Shown here in pieces: positions 54,350 to 64,000 of a stretch of DNA of 64,000 nt. Within the stretch, counting starts at the first letter, position 1. Every line of letters starts with the position of its first letter. The notes beneath the pieces are model-generated. The model worked only from the letters and a program-made list of their open reading frames with translations. It had not been told where the DNA came from and made no database searches. Position numbers and translations under genes: made by a program. This DNA comes from Castellaniella sp. S9 (GTDB lineage: Bacteria; Pseudomonadota; Gammaproteobacteria; Burkholderiales; Burkholderiaceae_B): contig NZ_JAPFGD010000006.1 of NCBI RefSeq assembly GCF_027257175.1, positions 186,001-250,000 of the forward strand, given 5' to 3'.

Positions 54350-55423
54350 ATGAGTTCTCGTATTGCAGTGTTGCCGGGCGACGGTATCGGCCCCGAAATC
54401 GTCGAACAGGCCGTGCGCGTCCTGCGCGCCCTGGACCTCGACCTGGACATCGTCGAGGCGCCGGTGGGCGGGGCCGCCTACGCCCTGCATGGCCACCCCT
54501 TGCCGCCCGACACCCTGGCGCTGGCGCAGAGCGCCTCGGCGGTGCTGTTCGGCGCCGTGGGCGACTGGAAGTACGATTCGCTCGAGCGCGCCCTGCGTCC
54601 CGAACAGGCCGTGCTGGGGCTGCGCAAGGCCCTGGGCCTGTTCGCCAACCTGCGCCCCGCGATCCTCTATCCCGAGCTGGCCAACGCCTCCTCGCTGAAA
54701 CCCGAGGTCGTCGCCGGCCTGGACATCCTGATCGTGCGCGAACTGACCGGCGACATCTATTTCGGCCAGCCGCGCGGCGTGCGGACCCTGGAGGACGGCC
54801 CCTTCAAGGGCCAACGCCAGGGCTACGACACCATGCATTACGCGGAAAGCGAGGTGCGCCGCATCGCCCACGTGGCGTTCCAGGCGGCCGCCGGCCGGCA
54901 GGGACGCCTGTGCAGCGTGGACAAGGCCAATGTGCTGGAGACCTCGCAGTTCTGGCGCGACATCGTCATCGACGTGGCGCGCGAGTATCCCCAGGTCGAA
55001 CTCTCGCACATGTACGTGGACAATGCCGCCATGCAGCTGGTGCGCGAGCCCAAGGCCTTCGACGTGATCGTCACCGGCAACCTGTTCGGCGACATCCTGT
55101 CGGACGAGGCGGCGATGCTCACCGGCTCGATCGGCATGCTGCCTTCGGCGTCGCTGAACGCCAGTCAACAGGGCCTGTACGAACCCAGCCACGGGTCAGC
55201 GCCGGACATCGCAGGGCAGGGCGTGGCCAATCCGCTGGCCACCATCCTGTCGGCCGCCATGCTGTTGCGCTATTCGCTGGATGCGCCGCAGGCGGCCGCG
55301 CGCATCGAGGCAGCCGTGCGGGCGGTGCTGGCGCAGGGCCTGCGCACCCCCGACATCCACGAGCCCGGGACGACGCGAGTCTCGACCGGCCAGATGGGCG
55401 ACGCGGTGCTGGCAGCGCTGTAG
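54350..55423 (+). CDS. leuB: 3-Isopropylmalate dehydrogenase
   Basis: Oxidatively decarboxylates 3-isopropylmalate (357 residues). It has [55 protein letters not shown] and [14 protein letters not shown]. It lies downstream of leuCD but behind a terminator, so its level may be set by read-through. Its 3' end is followed by a mer-type operator for the chemoreceptor gene. Confidence 0.98.
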   Translation: MSSRIAVLPGDGIGPEIVEQAVRVLRALDLDLDIVEAPVGGAAYALHGHPLPPDTLALAQSASAVLFGAVGDWKYDSLERALRPEQAVLGLRKALGLFANLRPAILYPELANASSLKPEVVAGLDILIVRELTGDIYFGQPRGVRTLEDGPFKGQRQGYDTMHYAESEVRRIAHVAFQAAAGRQGRLCSVDKANVLETSQFWRDIVIDVAREYPQVELSHMYVDNAAMQLVREPKAFDVIVTGNLFGDILSDEAAMLTGSIGMLPSASLNASQQGLYEPSHGSAPDIAGQGVANPLATILSAAMLLRYSLDAPQAAARIEAAVRAVLAQGLRTPDIHEPGTTRVSTGQMGDAVLAAL

Positions 55424-55441
55424 TCCTCTTCCACGGAGTCC

Positions 55442-55473
55442 TTGACTCCGTAGCGTGGTACGGACCTTATGGT
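55442..55473 (+). promoter_or_regulatory. Second mer-type MerR operator/promoter, upstream of chemoreceptor
   Basis: -35 TTGACT (55442-55447), dyad CCGTA-GCGTGG-TACGG (55448-55463), and -10 TATGGT (55468-55473) at a 20-bp spacing (TTATGG at 19 bp). Aligned with the operator at 49477-49508, it is identical over CCTTGACTCCGTA, then GGTACGGAC, and differs mainly in the 4-base dyad centre. The -35 also sits in an ACGGAGTC/GACTCCGT palindrome (55433-55451). It points at the MCP gene about 100 bp downstream. Confidence 0.85.
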
Positions 55474-55575
55474 CCCGGGCGACAACAAGAAAAGCAGGAC
55501 ACAAATCCCCGAGACCCCACCATGGTGCATCGGCGTTCCCGCGCGGGCGGGCGCCGCTGCATAGGAGACCGTTCC

Positions 55576-57234
55576 ATGGCCTTGCTTCACTCGCTGCGCG
55601 TATCCACCCAGTTGATCGGCGGCTTTCTCATCCTCAGCGGCATCGCCGCCCTGGTCGGGGCGGTCGGGCTGTATTCCACGCGGCAGGTCAATACCCTGGC
55701 CGAGACCATGTACCATCGCGACACCATGGGCTTGCGCGACATCGCGCGGGCCGACCAGCAATTGCTGAAGACCGCGCGGGCCGTGCGCGTGGCGGCGCTG
55801 GCGCCGACCGAGGACATCCGCGAGCGCCAGTTCCAGGCGGTGCGGGCTCACCTGGACGACATGGACGAGAGCCTGCTGCGGGCCGCCCAGGCTTTCGATG
55901 CCGGACCTGGGCATCCGCTGGTCGCCCAGGCCCTCGACGCGGCCCGCGCGTACCGCGTCAATATTTCCCGGGTGGTCGAGATCTTGGCCACCGAGCCCCC
56001 GCAACAGGTGCGCAAGTCGGTCGGCATGCTGTATGGCGAGGTCATCCCGGTGGCCGACCGCCTGGATGCGGCCATGGAGCAGCTGATCGGCCACCGGCTC
56101 GAGCAGGCCAGCGCCCTGAGCCTTGAGACCGCGTCCATCCATGCGCGGGCGCAATGGTTCATGATTGGATTGACGCTGGGCGGCATCCTGCTGGGGCTGG
56201 GCATCGGGATGTTGATCACCCGTGGGCTGACGCGTGCCCTGGGCGGCGAGCCGCGCGACGTCGCGCATGCCGCGAATGCCGTGGCGCGCGGCGACCTCAG
56301 TTCCGTGATCGGCACCGCGCGCGCCCACCGCGGCAGCGTGGTGCAGGCGATGGCCCACATGCAGGAATCCCTGCGCCGCATCGTCGGGACGGTGCGCGCC
56401 GGCAGCGACCACATCGCCAGCGGTTCCGAGCAGATCCGGCTGGGGAATACCGACCTGGCGCAACGCACCGAGCGCCAGGCCGCCGACATCACCGAGACTG
56501 CCGCTGCCATGGACGAGCTTTCGAGCACCGTGGCCAGCACGGCGCAGGCCATGCGCGAGGCGGCGCGGCTGTCGGCCGACGCCAGCCGCGCGGCCGAGGA
56601 GGGCGGGCGTGGCATCGAGGACATCGTGCAGACCATGGAGGGCATACGCGAGGCTTCCCGCAAGATCGTCGGCATCGTGCAGGTGATCGACGGCATCGCC
56701 TTCCAGACCAATATCCTGGCCTTGAACGCGGCGGTCGAGGCTGCCCGGGCTGGCGACCAGGGTCGCGGCTTCGCCGTCGTCGCCAGCGAGGTGCGCGCCC
56801 TCGCCCTGAAGAGCGCGGAAGCCGCGCGCGAGATCGCCTCGCTCATCGAAGAGAGCGCCGAGCGCACCAATACGGGCGTGCGGGTGGTGGAGCAGGCGGG
56901 CGCGGGGATCCGCGATCTGGTGGACAAGATCCAGCAGGTCGCCGGCCTCATCGATTCCGTGGATGCGGCGGCGACCGAACAGACCTCGGGGCTGAGCCAG
57001 ATCAATGCCGCGGTGGCGCAGCTCAACAGCATCACCCAGCAGAACGCCGCGCTGGTGCAGGAATCGGCCGCGGCTGCGGCCAGCCTGAACGAGCAGGCCG
57101 TGCAGCTGCTGGACACCGTGCGGGAGTTCCGGATCGAAAAGGACATGGGCGTGGCCACGGTCGCCGCTCGGCCGCCCGCGGGCCCGGCTGGCCCGCCGCC
57201 CGCGCAGCCCCTCGCGGCGCGCCTGCCGGCCTGA
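55576..57234 (+). CDS. Methyl-accepting chemotaxis protein
   Basis: A 552-residue chemoreceptor. TM1 is at about residues 11-33, a four-helix-bundle-type periplasmic ligand domain at 34-193, TM2 at about 194-214, and a HAMP domain follows. The signalling domain has the conserved hairpin tip IDGIAFQTNILALNAAVEAA and methylation-helix sequences. The C-terminus is Ala/Pro-rich and lacks the CheR/CheB-binding NWETF pentapeptide. No che gene is adjacent. It lies behind a mer-type operator, so its expression is probably MerR-controlled. ATG 55576 follows a GGAGA site. Confidence 0.95.
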   Translation: MALLHSLRVSTQLIGGFLILSGIAALVGAVGLYSTRQVNTLAETMYHRDTMGLRDIARADQQLLKTARAVRVAALAPTEDIRERQFQAVRAHLDDMDESLLRAAQAFDAGPGHPLVAQALDAARAYRVNISRVVEILATEPPQQVRKSVGMLYGEVIPVADRLDAAMEQLIGHRLEQASALSLETASIHARAQWFMIGLTLGGILLGLGIGMLITRGLTRALGGEPRDVAHAANAVARGDLSSVIGTARAHRGSVVQAMAHMQESLRRIVGTVRAGSDHIASGSEQIRLGNTDLAQRTERQAADITETAAAMDELSSTVASTAQAMREAARLSADASRAAEEGGRGIEDIVQTMEGIREASRKIVGIVQVIDGIAFQTNILALNAAVEAARAGDQGRGFAVVASEVRALALKSAEAAREIASLIEESAERTNTGVRVVEQAGAGIRDLVDKIQQVAGLIDSVDAAATEQTSGLSQINAAVAQLNSITQQNAALVQESAAAAASLNEQAVQLLDTVREFRIEKDMGVATVAARPPAGPAGPPPAQPLAARLPA

Positions 57235-57290
57235 TTCGGCGGCGCGGACGACGCCCTGCGGCGCCCTGCCTGGGCGCGTACCCGCGGAAG

Positions 57291-57305
57291 GCATTAAAAT
57301 AATGC
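57291..57305. promoter_or_regulatory. Inverted repeat over a -10-like element upstream of asd
   Basis: GCATTA-AAA-TAATGC is a perfect 6-bp inverted repeat enclosing a TAAAAT hexamer (57295-57300), 32 bp before the asd ATG. It may be an operator over the asd promoter. No good -35 was found. Confidence 0.4.
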
Positions 57306-57336
57306 GTTTCGACGTTTTTTTGGGTTGGATGGGTCT

Positions 57337-58467
57337 ATGGCACAGGCAGTAGGTTTGGTCGGATGGCGCGGCATGGTGGGTTCGGTCCTCATGCAGCGCA
57401 TGCGCGACGAGAACGATTTTTCCTTGTTCGAGCCGGTGTTCTTTTCGACCAGCAACGCGGGCGGATCGGCCCCGGGCTGGGCCGAGGGTGCGCCGGCGCT
57501 GGCCGATGCGTACGACATCGAGGCCCTGCGCAAACTGCCCATCATCCTGACGGCCCAGGGCGGCGACTACACCAGCGCGGTCTATCCCAAGCTGCGCGCC
57601 GCGGGCTGGGACGGCCTCTGGATCGACGCGGCCAGCACCCTGCGCATGCAGGACGATGCCGTCATCGTGCTGGATCCGGTCAATCGTCCCGTCATCGACG
57701 AGGCGATGCGCCGCGGCGTGCGCGACTACATCGGCGGCAACTGCACGGTCAGCTGCATGCTCATGGGCCTGGCGGGGCTGTTCAAGCACGACATGGTCGA
57801 GTGGATGAGCAGCATGACCTATCAGGCGGCCTCCGGCGGCGGCGCGCGCCACATGCGTGAACTGCTGACCCAGTTCGGCTTGCTGAACCGGGCGGTCGGC
57901 GGCTTGCTCGACGACCCGGCCTCGGCCATCCTCGAGATCGACCGCGGTGTGCTGGCCGCGCAACAGGATCCGGCCCTGCCGCAGGACAATTTCGGCGTGC
58001 CGCTGGGCGGCAGCCTGATCCCCTGGATCGACAAGGACCTGGGCAACGGTGTGTCGCGCGAGGAATGGAAGGGCGGCACCGAAACGAACAAGATCCTGGG
58101 CCGCGGCCCGGGCTTCGATCGGGATCCGGTGCCGGTCGACGGCCTGTGCGTGCGCATCGGCGCGATGCGCTGCCACAGCCAGGCCCTGACGATCAAGCTG
58201 CGTCGCGACGTGCCGATGGAGGACATCGAGGCCGCGGTGCGCGAGGGCACCGATTGGGCGCGCCTGGTGCCCAACGACAAAGAGTCCTCGATGCGCGCAT
58301 TGACGCCTGTGGCGGTAACCGGCACACTTGACATCCCCGTCGGCCGCCTGCGCAAGATGTCGATGGGGCCTGAGTACCTCAGCGCCTTCACGGTGGGGGA
58401 TCAGCTGCTGTGGGGCGCGGCCGAGCCGCTGCGCCGGATGTTGCGCATTGCTCTCGGTGAACTCTAA
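57337..58467 (+). CDS. asd: Aspartate-semialdehyde dehydrogenase
   Basis: Makes aspartate semialdehyde for lysine, threonine, methionine and diaminopimelate synthesis. 376 residues of the proteobacterial type: [18 protein letters not shown], catalytic Cys136 in GGNCTVSCM, and [22 protein letters not shown] 57337 matches the family start better than TTG 57325. FimV begins immediately after the stop codon. Confidence 0.97.
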   Translation: MAQAVGLVGWRGMVGSVLMQRMRDENDFSLFEPVFFSTSNAGGSAPGWAEGAPALADAYDIEALRKLPIILTAQGGDYTSAVYPKLRAAGWDGLWIDAASTLRMQDDAVIVLDPVNRPVIDEAMRRGVRDYIGGNCTVSCMLMGLAGLFKHDMVEWMSSMTYQAASGGGARHMRELLTQFGLLNRAVGGLLDDPASAILEIDRGVLAAQQDPALPQDNFGVPLGGSLIPWIDKDLGNGVSREEWKGGTETNKILGRGPGFDRDPVPVDGLCVRIGAMRCHSQALTIKLRRDVPMEDIEAAVREGTDWARLVPNDKESSMRALTPVAVTGTLDIPVGRLRKMSMGPEYLSAFTVGDQLLWGAAEPLRRMLRIALGEL

Positions 58468-60354
58468 ATGACAGAACCACGCCGCCAGGCGCCCACGCCC
58501 AGCCCGCGACTCACAAAAACAAGACTGGCGTTGACATTGGCGGCGAGCCTGCTCGGATGCTCCGGGGCTGTCGCGGCAAGCTTCGGCCATGCCCGCATCC
58601 TCTCGCCGCAGGGCGAGCCCCTGATCATCCAGATTCCCGTCAGGGATCTCAGTGCCGCCGATGCGCAGGCCTTGTCGGCCCAGGCCGCGGCGGCCACGGA
58701 CTGGTCCCGGGCGGGTCTGACCCCGCCGGTGGCGCTCGACAGCCTGCGAGTCTCGGTCGAACCCGGCGTGCGCCCCGAGGGGCGCATGCTGCGCGTCAGT
58801 TCCAACCAGCCGTTTTCCGGCCCGCTGGCCGATCTGCTGCTGGACGTGCGTACCGCCAGCGGCATGCAGCGCTATCAGGTTTCGCTGGTCACCGGTGCCC
58901 GCGCGCCGGCTGCCCCGCCCGCGGCGCCCACCGCCGGCCAGGCGGGCGCCGCGTCGGCCGGCGCGGCCCATACCAGCGGCAGCCGGGTCCCCCAAGGCGC
59001 GATCCGCGTGCGCCGGGGCGATACCCTGTTCGCCATCGCGCGCCGCCATGCGGTCGAGGGCGTGACCGTCTATCAGATGATGATGGCCTTGCAGCGCGCC
59101 AACCCGCAGGCCTTCATCCAGCAGAACGTCAACCTCGTCAAGGCCGGCGCACAGCTGACCGTGCCGGGCATGGACGAGCTATTGGCGATCTCCGACCGCG
59201 AGGCGCGCCGGCAATTCCAGATTCAGGCCGCAGCCTTCGCGGCGATGCGCGGCCGTCTCGCCGGCGCGGCCGCCTCGGTGCCGGCGCAAGCCGGGAATGC
59301 ACCCAGCCAGGGACGGGTTTCCGAGGCCGCGGCACCGGCCGAGGCGGCGCCGGCGGCAGGCCGCGGCGACCATCTGCAACTCAGCGATGCCCGGCAATCG
59401 CCTCGGGATGCCGAGGCCGACGCCCGCAGGTCCGGGCAATTGGCCCGGGCCGACACCCAGGGCCGGATCAACCAGCTTGAGGACAACGTACAGCACCTCA
59501 ACGAGGCCTTGAAAAGCCAGGGCGAAGCGGCCCGCAACGCCGTCGTCGAGGGTGCCAAGGGCATCAGCGATTCGATTGCCGACGTCGCGCAGGCGATCGT
59601 CGAGGCGGGCAAGGCCGAGGAGGCCGACGCGGCCCTGCGCCAGTCCTCCGAGGCCGGCGACCAGGCGGCTGCGGCAGGCGCATCCCGTGCGGATTCGTCG
59701 GGGCTCGCAGGCTCGGCGGCGGGCGCGGGTTCCTCGGGCACGACGGACGGCGGCTCCCCGAATGGTGCGGGCACGGCCTCGACCGTTGCGCCGGGCGGGG
59801 CATCACAGAACACAGGCGGGGCATCGCCAGGCACCGCCGCTGGTGCAGCCACGGGCTCCGACGCTGGGGCGTCGTCCGGTGCATCGTCGGCAGCCACGGC
59901 GAATGGCGCATCCCCGGGCGCAGCCCCAGGCGGCGCAGCGCCGGGCCAGGGTGTGGCCACTGCGCCGGGCCAAGGCGTCGCCAGTGGGACGGATCAAGGG
60001 GCACCCCCTGCTTCGGGCACTCCGGCCCCGGGCGCCGCTGCGGATCCCGCGGCGAGCCCGCTGGCATCGCCCGTCCCGCCCGAGGCGGCGGCCCGGGCGG
60101 CACAAGCCGAGGCTGATGCGGCCGAGCGTTCCCAGGGCGTCGTCGACTGGCTGCAGGACCACCTGCTGATGGTCATGACCGGCCTGCTTGCGCTCATTGT
60201 CTTCATCATCGCGTGGCTGCTGCGCCGCGCCGGCAATACGCGCGACGAGGCCTACGACGCGGCCTTGGCCACCGAGGCCAAGGTTCGCGAGACGCTCCGG
60301 GACATTGATCTCGAACTGAAGCCCCGGCAGGACGACCCCGCGACCAAGGGCTGA
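58468..60354 (+). CDS. fimV: FimV-like peptidoglycan-binding protein
   Basis: A 628-residue FimV/HubP-type protein. Parts in order: signal peptide (about 15-36); FimV N-terminal domain ([20 protein letters not shown]); LysM domain (about 172-232; [18 protein letters not shown]); coiled coil (about 320-360); a long Ala/Gly/Ser/Pro low-complexity region (400-545); one transmembrane helix (about 568-588); and a short cytoplasmic tail. FimV/HubP organises the cell pole, type IV pili and flagella. The cytoplasmic TPR part of Pseudomonas FimV is missing. Located in the asd-fimV-truA order common in Gammaproteobacteria and Betaproteobacteria. Confidence 0.9.
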   Translation: MTEPRRQAPTPSPRLTKTRLALTLAASLLGCSGAVAASFGHARILSPQGEPLIIQIPVRDLSAADAQALSAQAAAATDWSRAGLTPPVALDSLRVSVEPGVRPEGRMLRVSSNQPFSGPLADLLLDVRTASGMQRYQVSLVTGARAPAAPPAAPTAGQAGAASAGAAHTSGSRVPQGAIRVRRGDTLFAIARRHAVEGVTVYQMMMALQRANPQAFIQQNVNLVKAGAQLTVPGMDELLAISDREARRQFQIQAAAFAAMRGRLAGAAASVPAQAGNAPSQGRVSEAAAPAEAAPAAGRGDHLQLSDARQSPRDAEADARRSGQLARADTQGRINQLEDNVQHLNEALKSQGEAARNAVVEGAKGISDSIADVAQAIVEAGKAEEADAALRQSSEAGDQAAAAGASRADSSGLAGSAAGAGSSGTTDGGSPNGAGTASTVAPGGASQNTGGASPGTAAGAATGSDAGASSGASSAATANGASPGAAPGGAAPGQGVATAPGQGVASGTDQGAPPASGTPAPGAAADPAASPLASPVPPEAAARAAQAEADAAERSQGVVDWLQDHLLMVMTGLLALIVFIIAWLLRRAGNTRDEAYDAALATEAKVRETLRDIDLELKPRQDDPATKG

Positions 60355-60364
60355 GGACGGCGCC

Positions 60365-61189
60365 ATGGCCCGCATCGCACTGGGCCTGGCCTACGAAGGG
60401 TCGGGCTGGAGCGGCTGGCAGACCCAGCCCAGCCGCCGGACCTTCCAGGATGCCCTCGAGGCGGCCCTCGAGGCGTTCCTGGACCGGCCGACCGCCACGA
60501 TTTGCGCGGGCCGCACCGACAGCGGCGTGCATGCCCTGCAGCAGGTCGTGCACCTGGATACCGTTGCGGTTCGCCGCGAAATGTCCTGGGTCCGCGGACT
60601 CAACGCCCACCTGCCCGCTCAGATCGCCGTGCAGTGGGCGCGTCCGGTGGCCGAGGATTTCCACGCGCGCTTCGCCGCGCGCTCACGCACTTACTTCTAT
60701 GTCCTGCGCAGCGCGCCGGCGCCATCGCCCATTTTGCGCGGGCGCGTGGGCTGGGTCCACGACGCGCTGGACGAAACCCGCATGCGCGCCGCCGCGGCCC
60801 ATCTGCTGGGCGAGCATGATTTCAGCGCCTTTCGCTCGTCCGACTGCCAGGCGGCAAGCCCGGTGCGCACTTTGAGCCGCCTGGACGTCCTGCGCACCGG
60901 CGAGTTCCTGGTCCTGCGCTTCGAGGCCAATGCCTTTCTGCACCACATGGTACGCAACCTGATGGGTGTGCTGGTGGCGGTCGGGCGCGGCCGCCGGCCG
61001 CCGGAGTGGGCCGCGGAACTGTTGTCGCAGCGCGACCGGCGGCTGGCCGCGCCGACCTTCATGCCCGATGGCCTGTACCTGGCCCACGTCGGCTATCCCG
61101 CGCACCCGGAGCTGCCGCTGCTGCAGCCCGAGCGCGCGCTCGCCGCCCACCTGGGATGGCCGTGCCCCGACGTTGCGGGACACCCCTAG
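60365..61189 (+). CDS. truA: tRNA pseudouridine(38-40) synthase TruA
   Basis: Isomerises uridines 38-40 in the tRNA anticodon stem. 274 residues with the start [19 protein letters not shown], catalytic Asp52 in [10 protein letters not shown], and [17 protein letters not shown]. It starts 10 bp after fimV. Confidence 0.97.
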   Translation: MARIALGLAYEGSGWSGWQTQPSRRTFQDALEAALEAFLDRPTATICAGRTDSGVHALQQVVHLDTVAVRREMSWVRGLNAHLPAQIAVQWARPVAEDFHARFAARSRTYFYVLRSAPAPSPILRGRVGWVHDALDETRMRAAAAHLLGEHDFSAFRSSDCQAASPVRTLSRLDVLRTGEFLVLRFEANAFLHHMVRNLMGVLVAVGRGRRPPEWAAELLSQRDRRLAAPTFMPDGLYLAHVGYPAHPELPLLQPERALAAHLGWPCPDVAGHP

Positions 61190-61338
61190 GGCTTGTTCGT
61201 TCTGTGCTGAGAATCCCTAGGATGCTTTATGTCTCAACTCGTATAGAATCTAGCAGTTTCCCCTGCGGGCAATAGGCTGCGGGAGGATTTCTGTCGGATC
61301 ACCGCCGGGTGCACCCAAACCCGGATGCTGGAACATTC

Positions 61339-61950
61339 ATGACTTCACTCTTACGGCTATCCCGAGGGATAGACTGGATCAACACCCTGGTCGGCAAGGC
61401 AATCACCTGGCTGGTACTGGTGGTCGTGATCGTCAGCGCCACCAACGCTGTGTTTCGCAAGGCCTTCAATCTGGGCTCCAACGCCTGGCTCGAGCTGCAA
61501 TGGTATTTGTTCGGCGCCATTTTCCTGCTGGCGGCCGGCTATACCTTCCTGTGCAATGAACATGTCCGGGTGGACATCCTGTCACAGAAACTGCCCGAGC
61601 GCGCGCAGGTCGGCATCGACATCTTCGGCGTCCTGTTTTTCCTCTTGCCGGCATGCTGCCTCGTGTTCTGGCTGTCGATCCCGTTCTTCTGGGATTCCTA
61701 CGTGATCCACGAGCTGTCCTCCAACACGGACGGCCTGATTCGCTGGCCCGCCAAATTCCTGATCCCCGCGGGCTTCGGCCTGTTGATCCTGGCGGCGATC
61801 TCGCACCTGATCAAGTGTGTCGGATTCCTGTTGGGCGCCTGCCCCAATCCGATGAAGGTCGGCAGTGGACGCAGCGCCGAGGAGGAACTGGTCGAGGACA
61901 TCCTCGCACAGCAACAGGCACAGAACCAAATCACGGGCGAGGGGCGCTGA
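61339..61950 (+). CDS. TRAP transporter small membrane subunit (DctQ-type)
   Basis: A 203-residue DctQ-family protein with four membrane helices and the conserved NAWLELQWYLFGAIFLLAAGY stretch. With the DctM-type subunit it forms a sodium-driven TRAP importer. ATG 61339 was chosen over GTG 61309 because the hydrophobic core starts close to it. The 149-bp region upstream is less GC-rich and probably holds the operon promoter (TATAGA near 61243), weakly supported. No periplasmic DctP gene is adjacent. Confidence 0.9.
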   Translation: MTSLLRLSRGIDWINTLVGKAITWLVLVVVIVSATNAVFRKAFNLGSNAWLELQWYLFGAIFLLAAGYTFLCNEHVRVDILSQKLPERAQVGIDIFGVLFFLLPACCLVFWLSIPFFWDSYVIHELSSNTDGLIRWPAKFLIPAGFGLLILAAISHLIKCVGFLLGACPNPMKVGSGRSAEEELVEDILAQQQAQNQITGEGR

Positions 61951-61952
61951 GC

Positions 61953-63617
61953 ATGGAGTTTCTCCTCGACAATCTGGCGCCGATCATGTTCTTCAACCTG
62001 ATCGTGTTTCTGCTCATGGGTTTTCCGGTCGCGTTTTCGCTGGCGGCCACCGGCGTGCTGTACGGGCTGATCGCCATCGACCTGAACCTGATGCAGCCGG
62101 CCCTGTTCCAGGCCCTGCCTCAGCGGATATTCGGCATCGTCAGCAATGACACGCTGCTGGCGGTTCCGTTCTTTACCTTCATGGGCCTGATCCTCGAGCG
62201 ATCCGGCATGGCCGAGGACCTGCTCGACACCGTCGGCCAATTGTTCGGGCCGCTGCGCGGCGGCCTGGCGGTCGCCGTGGTGTTCGTCGGCGCGCTGCTG
62301 GCGGCCACCACCGGCGTGGTCTCGGCCTCGGTGATCTCGATGGGCCTGATCTCCCTGCCGATCATGCTGCGCTACGGCTACGACCGGCGGCTGGCCTCGG
62401 GGGTGATCGCGGCCTCGGGCACGCTGTCGCAGATCATTCCGCCTTCCCTGGTGCTGATCATCCTGGCCGACCAGCTGGGCCGTTCGATTGGCGACATGTA
62501 CCGGGGGGCCATGCTGCCAGGCCTGTTGCTGGCGGGGGCCTATGTCGCCTATATCGTGCTGCTGTCGCTGATCCGCCCCGCCGCCGCCCCCGCCTTGCCG
62601 GTCGAGGCGCGCGTCTACGTCGAGCCCGACGGCGGCCGGGGCCTGCGCTCGCTGGCCGTGCTGACCGCGATTGCCGCCCTGGTGTCGTACTTCGGATCGA
62701 ACCATTACTTTCGCTCGCACACCGACATCCCGGTGGACGAGCGCGTCGTGATCGTGCTGCTGATCTGGGGCATGGCGGCGCTGGCCATGGCGCTGGCCAA
62801 CAAATACCTGCGTCTGGGCCTGCTCTCCAGGATCGCCGAACGCGTGACCTTCGTGATGATCCCGCCGCTGGCGCTGATCTTCCTGGTGCTGGGCACGATC
62901 TTCATCGGTGTGGCCACCCCCACCGAGGGTGGTGCCATGGGCGCGGTCGGCGCCCTCGTCATGGCGGTATCGCGCGGGCGATTCTCCATGCGCCAGCTGC
63001 GCCAGGCCATGGAAACCACGGCGCGCCTGTCCTGCTTCGTGGTCTTCATCCTGGTGGGGTCCACGATCTTCAGCCTGAGCTTTCGCGGAGTCAACGGCGA
63101 CGTCTGGGTCGAGCAATTGCTGCTGCACGTGCCCGGCGGCGAGCTGGGCTTCCTGATCGTGGTCAGCGTCATGACCTTCTTCCTGGCGTTCTTCCTGGAC
63201 TTCTTCGAACTGGCGTTCATCATCGTTCCGCTGCTCGGGCCGGTGGCGGAAAAAATGGGCATCGACCTGATCTGGTTCGGGGTCCTCCTGGCGGTCAACA
63301 TGCAGACCTCGTTCATCCATCCGCCTTTCGGGTTTGCCCTGTTCTACCTGCGATCCGTGGCGCCCAAAGAGGACTACCATGACAGGATTACAGGCAAGCT
63401 CGTCGCCAAGGTCTCCACGGGGGACATCTACTGGGGTTCCATTCCCTTTATCGTGATCCAGGTTTTGATGGTCGCGGCGGTCCTGGCGTTCCCCGGCATG
63501 GTGACGCACTACAAGAGCGACGCCTCCACCGTCGACCCGGACACCGTCACCTTCGGCGAGAGCAGCGCCTACGGCTTGGATTCGTATGGGGGCGACGCGG
63601 GGGCAGCCTTCAAATGA
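61953..63617 (+). CDS. TRAP transporter large membrane subunit (DctM-type)
   Basis: A 554-residue DctM-family permease with about 12-14 helices. Family motifs include [58 protein letters not shown] and a C-terminal [19 protein letters not shown]. It is about 120 residues longer than standard DctM because of an extra segment (about 205-300) with added helices, as in the larger DctM subfamily. Its TGA overlaps the ATG of trpF. Confidence 0.92.
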   Translation: MEFLLDNLAPIMFFNLIVFLLMGFPVAFSLAATGVLYGLIAIDLNLMQPALFQALPQRIFGIVSNDTLLAVPFFTFMGLILERSGMAEDLLDTVGQLFGPLRGGLAVAVVFVGALLAATTGVVSASVISMGLISLPIMLRYGYDRRLASGVIAASGTLSQIIPPSLVLIILADQLGRSIGDMYRGAMLPGLLLAGAYVAYIVLLSLIRPAAAPALPVEARVYVEPDGGRGLRSLAVLTAIAALVSYFGSNHYFRSHTDIPVDERVVIVLLIWGMAALAMALANKYLRLGLLSRIAERVTFVMIPPLALIFLVLGTIFIGVATPTEGGAMGAVGALVMAVSRGRFSMRQLRQAMETTARLSCFVVFILVGSTIFSLSFRGVNGDVWVEQLLLHVPGGELGFLIVVSVMTFFLAFFLDFFELAFIIVPLLGPVAEKMGIDLIWFGVLLAVNMQTSFIHPPFGFALFYLRSVAPKEDYHDRITGKLVAKVSTGDIYWGSIPFIVIQVLMVAAVLAFPGMVTHYKSDASTVDPDTVTFGESSAYGLDSYGGDAGAAFK

Positions 63618-64000
63618 GCAGGGATGAGGACCTGGGTGCGGCCGTGCCGCACCGCACCCGCGTCAAGGTCTGCGGGCTGACGCGCGCCGACGATGTCCGC
63701 GCCGCGGTCGATGCGGGGGCGGACGCGATCGGGCTGGTGTTCTATCCCCCCAGCCGGCGCTACCAGGACGTGGGCGCCGCGGCGGCCCTGCGGAACCTGG
63801 TTCCGGCCTTCGTGGACACGGTCGTCCTGTTCGTGAATCCGTCGCCCGCCGAGGTGCGGGAAGTCATCGACGGGGTGAATCCCGATCTGCTGCAGTTCCA
63901 TGGCGAGGAATCCCCCGAGTTCTGCCGGCAGTTCGGGGTCCGCTACATGAAGGGCTTTCGCGTCGGTGCCCCGGGCCAGGACACCGCCGAAGGCCTGGCT
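63614..64000 (+). CDS. trpF: Phosphoribosylanthranilate isomerase, 3' end cut by window
   Basis: First 129 residues of TrpF, the third-step enzyme of tryptophan synthesis. The start region [35 protein letters not shown] and [13 protein letters not shown] are diagnostic of the family's TIM barrel. The ATG overlaps the DctM stop (ATGA), so it is translationally coupled to the TRAP transporter. The rest of the gene, and probably trpB/trpA, lie beyond the window. Confidence 0.95.
   Translation, partial: MSRDEDLGAAVPHRTRVKVCGLTRADDVRAAVDAGADAIGLVFYPPSRRYQDVGAAAALRNLVPAFVDTVVLFVNPSPAEVREVIDGVNPDLLQFHGEESPEFCRQFGVRYMKGFRVGAPGQDTAEGLA

Noticed and set aside
55270-59049. A 1,259-codon open frame on the minus strand across leuB, the MCP, asd and fimV
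   Set aside because: It lies antisense to four well-recognised genes, its product is low-complexity (His/Arg/Gly/Ala-rich) and it has no family features. Such frames are a by-product of high GC codon use.
59600-60110. Tandem repeat or CRISPR-like array in fimV
   Set aside because: It is a degenerate Gly/Ala/Ser/Pro coding low-complexity region with no regular repeat unit or spacers, as usual for FimV linkers.

Overview
The window is a gene-dense, GC-rich chromosomal segment of a betaproteobacterium of the order Burkholderiales, most likely an Alcaligenaceae (Bordetella/Castellaniella-like) organism. This placement is inferred from gene content and order (recA-recX, sucCD, hemCD-hemX-hemY, leuCDB, asd-fimV-truA-trpF, BPSS1780-type and DUF2889 proteins, TctDE-like two-component genes). 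No database search was possible. I saw no rRNA, tRNA, CRISPR array, insertion sequence or prophage. No stretch over 300 bases lacks a gene; the largest gaps (about 290 bp) lie upstream of cydA and upstream of the EAL gene, and both hold regulatory structure.

Layout. 1-8007: an alpha-2-macroglobulin/PBP1c pair (the first gene is cut by the window edge) and a SecDF-P1-like lipoprotein. 8091-9414: an aspartate carbamoyltransferase with an N-terminal helix-turn-helix, behind a perfect palindrome. 9421-17123 (minus strand): rdgC, a CIO-type cytochrome bd operon with its small DUF2474 subunit, and an MHS transporter with its own response regulator and sensor kinase. 17296-18902: SOS-controlled recA-recX. 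18922-22236: divergent metR/metE. 22338-31787: DUF2889 gene, sucCD, a TerC-family gene, haem genes hemC-D-X-Y, ppa and a fumarylacetoacetate-hydrolase-family gene. 31936-41005: a compact Tad/Flp pilus operon in which almost every gene overlaps the next. It has an FHA domain fused to the CpaF/TadA ATPase, and lacks the prepilin peptidase, TadZ and TadD. 40936-48455: housekeeping genes (thrB, dusA, CBS protein, BrkB protein, DUF2069 protein, selO, 2-hydroxyacid dehydrogenase). 48397-49984: a c-di-GMP phosphodiesterase divergent from a MerR regulator. 50130-63617: aroC, an M48 lipoprotein, leuC-D-B, a chemoreceptor, asd, fimV, truA and a TRAP transporter; trpF runs off the right edge.

The most interesting signal is a predicted small metal-responsive signalling regulon. 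The MerR protein keeps the three cysteines of Hg(II)/Pb(II) sensors at the exact MerR spacing, yet no mer, pbr or other metal-resistance gene is in the window. Its divergent promoter contains a near-canonical mer operator, and the gene downstream encodes an apparently active EAL phosphodiesterase. A second, nearly identical operator lies about 6 kb away, directly upstream of a methyl-accepting chemotaxis protein. Together they suggest a MerR-type sensor driving c-di-GMP breakdown and chemotaxis instead of detoxification.

Other points of note are the pyrB operator with the HTH-ATCase fusion, a terminator in the leader of cydA, a perfect terminator between leuD and leuB, a two-tier palindrome upstream of leuC, and three convergent gene pairs whose 3' ends overlap.
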